Part shown: positions 52,321 to 59,671 of the stretch, in pieces
How the letters are laid out: every line of letters starts with the position of its first letter
Position numbering within the stretch: the first letter of the stretch is position 1
DNA from: Microvirga sp. VF16
GTDB lineage: Bacteria; Pseudomonadota; Alphaproteobacteria; Rhizobiales; Beijerinckiaceae
Length of the DNA: 64,000 bases
Assembly (NCBI RefSeq): GCF_016864375.1
Contig: NZ_CP069354.1
Coordinates: 3,693,501-3,757,500, forward strand
Reading direction: 5' to 3'
Made by a program: the position numbers and the translations under genes
Notes under the pieces: model-generated
What the model was told of the DNA's origin: nothing
Databases searched by the model: none
Seen by the model: only the letters and a program-made list of their open reading frames with translations

Positions 52321-52563
52321 ATGCATACGGACCGCTTTGTCGTCTTCAAGTTTCAGGACGAATGGCTGGTAACCTACGCAGATCGGGAACAGACATCATT
52401 CGCAACACGCGAGGACGCGGAACGGTCGGCTTTTGACGCGGCGGATATACTCGCATCCAATGGCCATGCCGTATCCGTGCTTATCATTCCAGATGGCTCG
52501 GACGACGTCTCCAAACCCTATTCGCACGTGGAAGGATCCGTTCGGAAGAAGAACCTGAATTAG
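52321..52563 (+). CDS. Small DUF2188-like protein
   Basis: An 80-residue protein beginning HTDRFVVFKFQDEWLVTYADRE with TSFATREDAERSAFDAADILASNGHAVSVLI, a beta-beta-helix pattern like DUF2188 proteins (assignment tentative). GGAGGGGCTG precedes the ATG at 52321. Unknown function. Same direction as its small neighbours. Confidence 0.65.
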   Translation: MHTDRFVVFKFQDEWLVTYADREQTSFATREDAERSAFDAADILASNGHAVSVLIIPDGSDDVSKPYSHVEGSVRKKNLN

Positions 52564-52760
52564 AGCCATCTCCGCGTCGACCGACACCAACCTATCGCGT
52601 GAACCGCATTTGCAGATCGGGATGGGCTCGGCGAACGTCCTCATCCGAACAGCTTTCTTTTCAAACCCAATAGTTTCTCCTTTGAGCATTCGCTCGCTTG
52701 TGCGCCAGCACTAGGTTAGGATTTGATACGTGATGTGCTCTTTGGAGCGGGACGTCGGCA

Positions 52761-53060
52761 ATGCTCTGGGCAAAGAAAGCAATCGACCCCGCCGAATGGG
52801 GCCCGACGCAGGATCAGTTCGAAGAGCTTTTCGTCAAGCTTGGAAGCCCGAAGCAGATGATGCTCGCTTCTGCATCCGACCCGGCATCCGGCCAATCGAT
52901 CTTCCTCATGAGTCTCCCGAACACGACATTCCTCGGCTTCTTTTCAGGGTTCGAGTGCGTGACCGAGGATGCACTCCCCTCGGAGGCTGCACTGCTCGTC
53001 GGCCACAATGACGAGTTGCTCAAGCACTTCAGGTACCCAGCAAGAAGGCCGCTGCCTTAA
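52761..53060 (+). CDS. Small protein of unknown function
   Basis: A 99-residue protein, MLWAKKAIDPAEWGPTQDQF, then FVKLGSPKQMMLASASDPASGQSIFLMSLP and GFFSGFECVTEDALPSEAALLVGHND. It has no membrane segment or recognised motif. Composition and the spread of hydrophobic residues look natural. The ribosome site is weak (GGACGTCGG). Not assigned to a family. Confidence 0.6.
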   Translation: MLWAKKAIDPAEWGPTQDQFEELFVKLGSPKQMMLASASDPASGQSIFLMSLPNTTFLGFFSGFECVTEDALPSEAALLVGHNDELLKHFRYPARRPLP

Positions 53061-53145
53061 GCTGGCGAGCCTTTTCCTCTGAATTCGGCGTTCAAACGCA
53101 AGCTTGCGGCAAGCTTGGGCATTCGGTCGCCACAATTCACTGCCA

Positions 53146-53448
53146 ATGGCCGAGATCGTTCGAGCCTTTGCAGTGGAGACGATTGTGACCACAGCCCACG
53201 ATTTCGATGAGATGGTGGATCTTCTTGCATTAAGCCGGCCCTTTGAGAGATCGAGGGGTATGAACATGGCATGCAAGATCGCAACATTGCCGCTTCGGGA
53301 TGCCATCGCCCTGGTCATCGAAGATTGGGCCGATGACAAGTTCAGGCAGTTGAGTGCCGTCATCGTGCGGCAGTCGGGACCGACCATCCGCAGCCTCGAG
53401 GAGATCCGGCATCTCTACGAGAAGGCGGAGATGGCACCTGCGTCATGA
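53146..53448 (+). CDS. Small protein of unknown function
   Basis: A 100-residue protein starting MAEIVRAFAVETIVTTAHDFDEMVDLLALSRPF and ending with a helical LEEIRHLYEKAEM. I do not recognise it. The frame is open 42 bp further upstream to a TTG. No good ribosome site is visible, so the start and even the coding status are uncertain, though codon use is natural. Confidence 0.5.
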   Translation: MAEIVRAFAVETIVTTAHDFDEMVDLLALSRPFERSRGMNMACKIATLPLRDAIALVIEDWADDKFRQLSAVIVRQSGPTIRSLEEIRHLYEKAEMAPAS

Positions 53449-53590
53449 GCGAAGTGGGCTAAGGCTCCTCCGATATTCACAATGCCCTGCATTTGGGCTT
53501 ATTGGCTCATACTTCATCAACCTGCCCTCTTCCCTATTGGGCCCACAACCGCTTTTATGGGCCCCGCTCAGGACCAATTGGAGGGATGGG

Positions 53591-53692
53591 GTGGAACTCA
53601 ACGAAGCAAAATGCTCATGCCCGAAGTGGTTTCCGGTCTTCCTTTCCGGCATCGGGCTTGCGAGTCTCGCCCTATCCTATCTGATTTGGTAG
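53591..53692 (+). CDS. Possible 33-residue membrane micro-protein
   Basis: A GTG at 53591, five bases after a consensus GGAGGG site (53580-53585), opens a 33-codon frame: a Cys-x-Cys-containing head (VELNEAKCSCPKW) followed by one membrane helix (FPVFLSGIGLASLALSYLIW). The stop is TAG at 53690. Such Cys-headed single-helix peptides would be missed by length cut-offs. There is nothing else in 53450-53760 except the tRNA promoter. Confidence 0.42.
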   Translation: MELNEAKCSCPKWFPVFLSGIGLASLALSYLIW

Positions 53693-53761
53693 AACCCGCC
53701 CTCGGGTCAGCCAAGAGCCGGCTTTCCCTCGGCGACTGACGCGATCAAGCCATTTTGGACC

Positions 53762-53790
53762 TTGACGAAAGAACCCTGTTCGCGTCTATT
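53762..53790 (+). promoter_or_regulatory. Promoter of the tRNA-Ser gene
   Basis: TTGACG (53762-53767), a 17-bp spacer and TCTATT (53785-53790) form a reasonable sigma-70 type promoter, placing the start about 37 bp before the tRNA. Confidence 0.55.
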
Positions 53791-53833
53791 GCGCCACCTG
53801 CGAAGCGGGATCCCAGATCCGGTCTTTTCGCCT

Positions 53834-53924
53834 GGAGACGTGGCCGAGCGGCTGAAGGCACTCGTTTGCTAAATGAGCATACCCCAAAAGGGTATCGAGG
53901 GTTCGAATCCCTCCGTCTCCGCCA
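53834..53924 (+). tRNA. tRNA-Ser (anticodon GCU)
   Basis: Acceptor arms GGAGACG and CGTCTCC (53914-53920) pair fully, discriminator G is at 53921 and CCA is encoded. The anticodon stem CTCGT/ATGAG holds the loop TTGCTAA, giving anticodon GCT at 53868-53870, which reads AGC/AGU. A long variable arm (ATACCCCAAAAGGGTAT) and the T arm GAGGGTTCGAATCCCTC are present, both typical of serine tRNAs. Confidence 0.97.
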
Positions 53925-54302
53925 CCCAACTTTTCTCAATAATTTCAAGTACTTATCGTGTCGTCCGCAACGCTGCTTATAGCAGCTTTGCGGTGTGTTT
54001 TGTCGCGCCAACCTGTGGGTAAGCACATAACGCCGCACGGCTTGTACAATGATACTCGATACCGCGCCGGAGGGGGATCAAGACCGCCCGCAATGGAGAT
54101 GGGAGTATCGGAGTGCGTTGCGGGGTAATCCCAAGGATTTGTTAGTTAGCTCTTTGAGATGCCGAAAAACTCAGAAAAACATGATAAATTTTTTGTGATC
54201 CAAGGCTACAAATGCGTAAAACTGCAAAATCTTTGCACTGAACAGGATCATATAAACCATTAGAATGACAGCAAATTAGGGGAAAAGCGCGAAGGTTACG
54301 CT
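53925..54302. other. Low-GC gap downstream of tRNA-Ser
   Basis: About 380 bp without a gene, changing to strongly AT-rich sequence from about 54140 to 54300. I saw no integrase, and no duplicate of the tRNA 3' end in the window. It probably holds the promoter of the next gene. Confidence 0.5.
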
Positions 54303-55820
54303 ATGGACGATATTTATTCAGGAAAATTACTTGATATCGGCCGAACAGCTTACCTTAAAATTCCATTTTCACTGCGACAGTATTTAGGGCGCGCCCTTCA
54401 AAGCCTGCCGAAGGATATACGCCTCGGCACAACCTACCGTGTCTGCCGCGCGCTCATTGAGCAGGCACGGAACGATCCGGACTTGGCCATTCATGAGCAA
54501 CAGAACCGGCTGCGGCACGTCCTGGCAACGGCTCTCAACCAATCAAGCTACTATCGCGAGACGCTTACGGCGGTCTTCGGCCCATCTATCAAGGCGGAAG
54601 AGCTTATCGTCGCGGAGCAGTGGCGGCGCATCCCCATTCTCTCCAACCAGATCGTCCGTCGCGAGGCCGAGCGAATGTGCACGCGGCCGCTGAACAGGCT
54701 CGATCGAGCGATGACAAGCGGCTCCTCAGGCCAGCCACTGCCCTTCTTCGTCGATCGAGACCGCAGTCCGATCGAGTACGCCTTCGTGGTGCATCAGTGG
54801 GCGCGGGCCGGATGCTGCCCCGACACATGGCGGGCCTCGTTCAGAGGGTGGCATATTCCGAACGTCGACACACAGCCGTTCGAGATCGAGTTCGGCCTGC
54901 GCGAAGTCAGGATCTCGGTATTTCACTTATGCGATGACCTGATGGAACGCTATGCGCAGGAACTGGAGCGGCGCGGGATCGCTTTCCTGCAGGGGTACCC
55001 CTCTGCCATTGCCACTTTCGCAGCCTTCCTGACCCGCCGGGATCTGCCCATACGCCACAAGATCCGGGGAGTGATGCTACATTCCGAACCGATCTACTCA
55101 GACTTTCGCCGCACCATCAGCCGTGGCTTTCCCAGGGCGAAGATCATCCCGTTCTATGGCCTGAGTGAGAAATGTGCGTTCGGCACCGAGGTCGAAGACG
55201 TGCCCGGCCTCTACGAGATGGATCCACTCTATGGCTTCACCGAACTCCTCGACAAATCCGGCGCTCCGATCACAGAGCCAGGCCGGGTTGGGCGGGTGGT
55301 GTCAACTGGGCTTCAGTTCACCGGGATGCCGTTCATTCGCTACGACACCGGCGACGAGGCCACGCTCGTCGAGCCTCCAGAAAGGCGCAACGGCTATCGT
55401 CTTCGCGTCGCGAATATCGTACCGAGACGGGCTCACGATTTCTTTCTGTCGCGATACAACCATCTCATTCCAGCGACATCCCTTGCTATGGCGGACGATG
55501 TCCTCCGATTTGTGACCGATTACCAGTTTGAACAGCATACACCCGGCGAGGTTCTCATACGGGTGGTGCTCGCGGAAGGGGCGCCGCCGCATACCCTTGA
55601 CTCGTATGTCAAGCTCGTGACGGAACGGGCAGCTGGCGGGTTGTCCTTCATTCCAGAAGTTGTCAGATCGATCCCGCTATCGGGGCGGGGCAAGCGGAAG
55701 TTCGTGATTCAACAGCTCGATATCGCTGCCGCGATGAATGCCGCTGGTTTCGCAGTTGATAGCCCTCACCGCAGTTTTTCTCAGACCAATCGCTATGTGT
55801 CTCAATACGAATGGGATTAG
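54303..55820 (+). CDS. PaaK/CapK-like adenylate-forming enzyme
   Basis: A 505-residue protein of the phenylacetate-CoA ligase superfamily, in the CapK-like branch seen in capsule and secondary-metabolite clusters. The adenylation core is RAMTSGSSGQPLPFFVDRD (P-loop-like), then PSAIATFAAFL, FYGLSEKCAFGTEVEDVPGLYEMDPLYGF and PFIRYDTGDEATL, with a C-terminal KRKFVIQQLD that supplies the catalytic Lys region. It would activate a carboxylic acid as an acyl-adenylate, the acceptor being unknown. No polysaccharide cluster surrounds it. Its upstream flank is AT-rich and next to a tRNA gene, hinting at acquisition. Confidence 0.85.
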   Translation: MDDIYSGKLLDIGRTAYLKIPFSLRQYLGRALQSLPKDIRLGTTYRVCRALIEQARNDPDLAIHEQQNRLRHVLATALNQSSYYRETLTAVFGPSIKAEELIVAEQWRRIPILSNQIVRREAERMCTRPLNRLDRAMTSGSSGQPLPFFVDRDRSPIEYAFVVHQWARAGCCPDTWRASFRGWHIPNVDTQPFEIEFGLREVRISVFHLCDDLMERYAQELERRGIAFLQGYPSAIATFAAFLTRRDLPIRHKIRGVMLHSEPIYSDFRRTISRGFPRAKIIPFYGLSEKCAFGTEVEDVPGLYEMDPLYGFTELLDKSGAPITEPGRVGRVVSTGLQFTGMPFIRYDTGDEATLVEPPERRNGYRLRVANIVPRRAHDFFLSRYNHLIPATSLAMADDVLRFVTDYQFEQHTPGEVLIRVVLAEGAPPHTLDSYVKLVTERAAGGLSFIPEVVRSIPLSGRGKRKFVIQQLDIAAAMNAAGFAVDSPHRSFSQTNRYVSQYEWD

Positions 55821-55940
55821 AGCGGCGAGAGGAACGAAGTGGAGAAACTATGCAGATGAAGTGGGCAAGGCCGTCGCTGACGTAACGCGTCGACGATGTT
55901 CACCCATGCTTTACTGGAATTGGGTCTCTTCCGTTTCACA

Positions 55941-56159
55941 TTAGCGGGTTGTCGCGCGCGGCATCTCAGGCTCAGGTTGGAATCTGGCCTCTGCTTTACC
56001 CCTGCGTCGATAGGCAAGATACAGGCCTGCCGCTAACGCGGCTAAGAATCCCCCAATCGGGATCCCGGCAAGCGCTGCGAAAACTCCGTAGGGCCAAAGT
56101 ACAGCAAGTGCGAATAACCCGCCCAACCAAGCGATAACCGCTAATGTCAGTCCTGCCAT
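55941..56159 (-). CDS. Small two-helix membrane protein
   Basis: A 72-residue protein with two membrane helices (LTLAVIAWLGGLFALAVLWPYGVFAAL and IGGFLAALAAGLYLAYR) and a charged cytoplasmic tail. The family is unknown. It starts with ATG at 56159 with a purine-rich GGAGCGAGG about 8 bp upstream. It stands alone. Confidence 0.62.
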   Translation of the reverse strand: MAGLTLAVIAWLGGLFALAVLWPYGVFAALAGIPIGGFLAALAAGLYLAYRRRGKAEARFQPEPEMPRATTR

Positions 56160-56589
56160 GAGGAACCTCGCTCCCGATTCTCATGCAAAATAGTAGGATA
56201 CAGCTAATTCGAAAAGAGTAATCCGATAAAGTATTTGGCTTTGTCGCTCTTGCAACAGTCGGTCCAAAGTAGGCTCTGTGTGGGGGTACGGGATTTAAGC
56301 GGACGCGCGCAGGGGCCATCAGACGTCTAAAAGGGCCATGCGCCGTCCCGACCTAATTAACCGGGTTTTCGCGGACGAACGTGGATGCCAGAAGACTTAT
56401 CACCATTAAGTTACTGGTCCTTTTGATGCACCTGCGGACCGCGGGGAGGCATGGTTTGGCGGCCTCCGTGTCCGCCGTTTACTTCCCGCGGCTTCCCGGC
56501 ATCGGCCCGTCCAAGGACCTTCGGCTGTCACTCATGCCCCGACCTGTGGTAGGAGCCGAAACGGTGATCGTACAAAGGGGAGCGGTATC
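56160..56589. other. Intergenic region before the RidA gene
   Basis: About 430 bp in which I see no convincing gene. The right part must include the RidA promoter. Several possible short frames have unnatural Arg/Ser-rich composition. Confidence 0.45.
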
Positions 56590-56943
56590 GTGGTGGACAT
56601 CAGGCGGATCGGCGTCGCCGCACGCTATAGCGACCTCGTGATCCATGATGGAACGGCCTATTTCTCGGGCTACGTGCCCGAGACGACCTTGGGCCTCTCG
56701 GTCACGGAACAGACCCAGGATATTCTCGGGCAGATCGAACAGTCCCTCATCGAAATCGGCAGCGACAAGGCCAAGCTACTCCGGGCGACGATCTGGCTGG
56801 CAGACATCTCCTTCTATGACGAGATGAACGCGGTCTGGGATGCCTGGGTTGTCCCGGGTCAAGCTCCGGCGCGCGCCTGCGTCGAGTCGAGATTGGCGGA
56901 CCCCGATTACAAGCTCGAGATCCAGGTCATCGCTGCCCTCTGA
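56590..56943 (+). CDS. RidA-family protein (enamine/imine deaminase-like)
   Basis: A 117-residue protein of the YjgF/YER057c/UK114 family. RidA members hydrolyse reactive enamine/imine intermediates. Arg95 in APARACVES corresponds to the catalytic Arg and Glu110 in KLEIQVIAAL to the conserved acid. The N-terminus is VDIRRIGVAARYSDLVIHDGTAYFSGYVPE. GTG start at 56590 with GGGGAG upstream. The tight Arg/Glu site suggests an active enzyme. It is convergent with the next gene. Confidence 0.92.
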   Translation: MVDIRRIGVAARYSDLVIHDGTAYFSGYVPETTLGLSVTEQTQDILGQIEQSLIEIGSDKAKLLRATIWLADISFYDEMNAVWDAWVVPGQAPARACVESRLADPDYKLEIQVIAAL

Positions 56944-56960
56944 TCTGGTCCGGCAGCTCT

Positions 56961-57758
56961 CTATGCCCGCTCCGTCTGGGAGCTCGATTTCGCAAGAGCT
57001 CCCAAGCGCTTGCGCTCATAGTGCTTTGCCAGACGTAGGTGTCGCCACGTGGCATAGTTCATGGCGATCAGGAAACCGTAGGTGCCGCGCAGGAAATGCA
57101 GCCGACCGAAATAGGCCTTCACGAAGGCCGCGGGAAACTCGAAATAGACCCGCCATGTGGGGATCGAAATGCCCCTCACCTCAAGGTCGATGGCCTGCTG
57201 GTCGGTGTAGCTGTTGAGCTTGGCGAGTTGGTCGCCGAGGGAGCGCACGGACCGGTGGTGCACGAGTCCCTTCAGCTTGCCAATCCTGGTTCCCGGCTTC
57301 AGGTCGACCCGGTCATGGACGAGCGAAGACGAATACCGGCCCGCATCCCGGCGATAGAGCCGGACCGGCGCGACCCGATAAGCCAGAGGATGAGGAGCAC
57401 TTTCTCCGGGGAATGTTTCAGCAATCCGAATGCCATAGGCTTGGCAGGGAGGCTGTCCATGAGCGAACAGCGCACGCATCTCGGCCAGCAGTTCTGGCGA
57501 GACCTCCTCGTCTGCATCGAGATTCAAGAGCCATTCGTGCCGGCACTGATCCTCCGCGAAACGCTTCTGGAGACCGTAGCCTGGCCAGGGATTGAAGATC
57601 ACCCGGGCGCCGAGGTCCTGGGCTACCGCCTGGGTTCCATCCGTCGAACCTGAATCGACCACGACGAGATCGTCCGTCAGCCCTCGGATCGCACGGATCG
57701 TCGCTCCGATCCGGTCGGCCTCGTTTTTGGCAATGATGAAAACGGAAACAGGAAGCAT
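56961..57758 (-). CDS. Family-2 glycosyltransferase, WaaE/KdtX type
   Basis: A 265-residue GT-A glycosyltransferase that transfers a hexose onto the LPS core or a related glycolipid. Motifs: VFIIAKNEADRIGATIRAI, VVVDSGSTDGTQ, the long WPGYGLQKRFAE motif and the metal-binding LNLDADEEVSPEL. The C-terminal amphipathic part (FVKAYFGRLHFLRGTYGFLIAMNYATW) probably touches the membrane. It resembles KdtX/WaaE. No other LPS genes are nearby. Confidence 0.88.
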   Translation of the reverse strand: MLPVSVFIIAKNEADRIGATIRAIRGLTDDLVVVDSGSTDGTQAVAQDLGARVIFNPWPGYGLQKRFAEDQCRHEWLLNLDADEEVSPELLAEMRALFAHGQPPCQAYGIRIAETFPGESAPHPLAYRVAPVRLYRRDAGRYSSSLVHDRVDLKPGTRIGKLKGLVHHRSVRSLGDQLAKLNSYTDQQAIDLEVRGISIPTWRVYFEFPAAFVKAYFGRLHFLRGTYGFLIAMNYATWRHLRLAKHYERKRLGALAKSSSQTERA

Positions 57759-57845
57759 GGCCTCGGGTGCCTAGCCGCCCTGAGGGGTCATGGCAAGGGC
57801 TTTGGGCCCAGTAAATGGCCGCAGTACTGTCGTCTGCGCCTCCGA

Positions 57846-58460
57846 TCAAGCTGCAACAGGCAGTCCCTCAGCCAGCAGGGCCCGCTTGACCATCTGTCGA
57901 TTGAAAATCCGCTGCATGTACTCTGTGACCGTGGAATAGTCCGATAAATCGATCCTGTGGAAGCGGGCCCAACTCAGAACCGTGAAGCAATAGGCATCGG
58001 CAACGGTGAATTGCTGTCCTGCCAGATAGAGGCGCCCTCTCAGGCATTGATCCAGATAAGCGAGGCGTCGTTGGAGGCGGTTCACGGCCAATTGACGTGC
58101 CTTCGGGGGCATGGGGGCCTCCCATAGCGGATCGAAGCCCTTATGAAGCTCCGTACCCGTGAAATCGAGCCATTCTCTAACCCGATAACGCTCCCAGGAG
58201 CCCAGCTTCGGAAGAAGCTGAGCCGATGGCGCTTGGTCTGCAAGGTACTCCAGAATAACGGGAACTTCGGCCAGGACTTCGCCACTTTGCAATGCAAGGG
58301 CTGGAACATGACCCTTGGGGTTGATCCGAATGAAGTCACGCCCAGAGGCGGTGGTTTTGGTTTTCAGATCGACCTTGTCGTACTCGATCTCCAGGCCGGC
58401 CTCGAAAGCAATGATACGCGGTGCAAGGGAGGTGGCTCCTGGGGTGTAGTACAGCTTCAT
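57846..58460 (-). CDS. Glutathione S-transferase family protein
   Basis: A 204-residue GST. The thioredoxin-like domain begins MKLYYTPGATSLAPRIIAFEAG with the catalytic-site region near Ser11 (TPGATS, bacterial beta-class like), then KGHVPALALQSGEVLAEVPVILEYLADQ for glutathione binding. The C-terminal part is helical and includes VADAYCFTVLSWARF. The ATG at 58460 fits the family start; a longer frame to 58511 adds a non-family extension. Substrate unknown. Confidence 0.9.
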   Translation of the reverse strand: MKLYYTPGATSLAPRIIAFEAGLEIEYDKVDLKTKTTASGRDFIRINPKGHVPALALQSGEVLAEVPVILEYLADQAPSAQLLPKLGSWERYRVREWLDFTGTELHKGFDPLWEAPMPPKARQLAVNRLQRRLAYLDQCLRGRLYLAGQQFTVADAYCFTVLSWARFHRIDLSDYSTVTEYMQRIFNRQMVKRALLAEGLPVAA

Positions 58461-58600
58461 CACAGTTCCGCGCCCCCTACCTGCTGAGAATATAAATTTA
58501 TAACGTAACAAGATGCGTTATTAGTACGTCACACAATGGCGCATTCAAGGCGCCTTAGACTATTTGCTACAATATTTCACTCACTCAGCAACAAGGATTT

Positions 58601-59410
58601 TTAGAGAAGCATGCCCTCACGCGCGTGGCGTGTCGTAACGGCCCCGAGCCGCTTACGGACGCGTAGCTCCGCTAGGAGCGGAAAATGATCCGACGCCACC
58701 CGGGTCAAGGGGTTCCGGACAGGCCCGGCATCGACCACCTCGATGGATTTTGTCACGAAGACATGATCGAGGCGCAGAACGGGTGCCCGGGTGTGAAAAG
58801 TCGGCTGAGGCTCTCCAAAGGAATTGGCGAGTTGAGCGTCCTGCATCCGATTGGCGATCAGCCGGTATGAGCGTGAATAGGGTGGAGCATTGAAATCGCC
58901 CAGCAGGACGGCTGGATCGGCGCAATCGGGATGGCCGACCCAATCCGGCCCGATCAGAGCAGCCGCCTGCGTCCGCCGCTCTCCGGACCTTAGAGACAGG
59001 TGAGCGTTGACGACCTGGATGGTCTGGCCTTCGATCTCGACAGCGACCCAGAGGGCACTGCGCTTCTCGAAGGACGGCCTCGTCGATTGTGTGGGCAGGC
59101 GCCCGGACCTGACGATTTTCGAAGAATGGCGGGTCAGGACAGCGATGCCGTATTGCTCGCCCAGAATGCGGATCGTGGGCTGAAAATGCAGATCCATCCC
59201 GAGCCTCGCCGCGACGGCAGCCGCCTGGTCGATCTCGCCTGCCCGCTCGCGTCCGACGCGGACCTCCTGCAGCGCGACAATGTCCGGGTCGCAGGAGGCA
59301 ATAACCTCCGCGATCCGGTTCGGTGAGATCTGTCTGTCCGTGCCAAGCCAGCGATGGACATTGTAGGTGAGGATCCGAAGGGTTCGCCCCTGTTTGTCGC
59401 TATGCTTCAA
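58601..59410 (-). CDS. Endonuclease/exonuclease/phosphatase family protein (soluble)
   Basis: A 269-residue EEP-fold hydrolase with no signal peptide or membrane segment. Motifs LRILTYNVHRWLGTD, DPDIVALQEVRVGR, VVNAHLSL, VLLGDFNAPPYS, LRLDHVFVT and ASDHFPLLAEL are all intact. A second EEP protein, membrane-anchored, is at 15744-16733. A TTG at 59410 is the likely start; a clear ribosome site is lacking. Substrate unknown. Confidence 0.84.
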   Translation of the reverse strand: MKHSDKQGRTLRILTYNVHRWLGTDRQISPNRIAEVIASCDPDIVALQEVRVGRERAGEIDQAAAVAARLGMDLHFQPTIRILGEQYGIAVLTRHSSKIVRSGRLPTQSTRPSFEKRSALWVAVEIEGQTIQVVNAHLSLRSGERRTQAAALIGPDWVGHPDCADPAVLLGDFNAPPYSRSYRLIANRMQDAQLANSFGEPQPTFHTRAPVLRLDHVFVTKSIEVVDAGPVRNPLTRVASDHFPLLAELRVRKRLGAVTTRHAREGMLL

Positions 59411-59609
59411 AGGTCAGCACCGGCTCGTCAGTCGTTAAAGGTAAAAGCACCGCGTCATTCGGCACAAGCGGGAAATTACCCCCACCGCCCATCTGGCCGC
59501 CTAATTGGCAAACGTGTCGGATCAATGACCCAGGCTCAAGCTTGGTTCCCCTTGGTAGGCGCTTAGGGCCGAGCCAACCAAGAGTTTCACAGACAGTTTT
59601 GCTGGTGGC

Positions 59610-59640
59610 TTGACCTTCCCATGATTGGAAGGATTACACC
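59610..59640 (+). promoter_or_regulatory. CueR-type promoter of copA-cueR
   Basis: TTGACC (59610-59615) and TACACC (59635-59640) are separated by 19 bp, the overlong spacing of MerR-family promoters. A dyad CCTTCC (59614-59619) with GGAAGG (59627-59632) is centred in the spacer at 59623, as in CueR operators. The dyad covers the first ATG of the long copA frame, so that start is excluded. Confidence 0.85.
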
Positions 59641-59671
59641 CTCATCCCATATGAGGATCAGGAGATTCACC

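Noticed and set aside
59621..59671. Earlier ATG start for copA
   Set aside because: It lies inside the CueR operator between the -35 and -10 elements, so it cannot be in the message.
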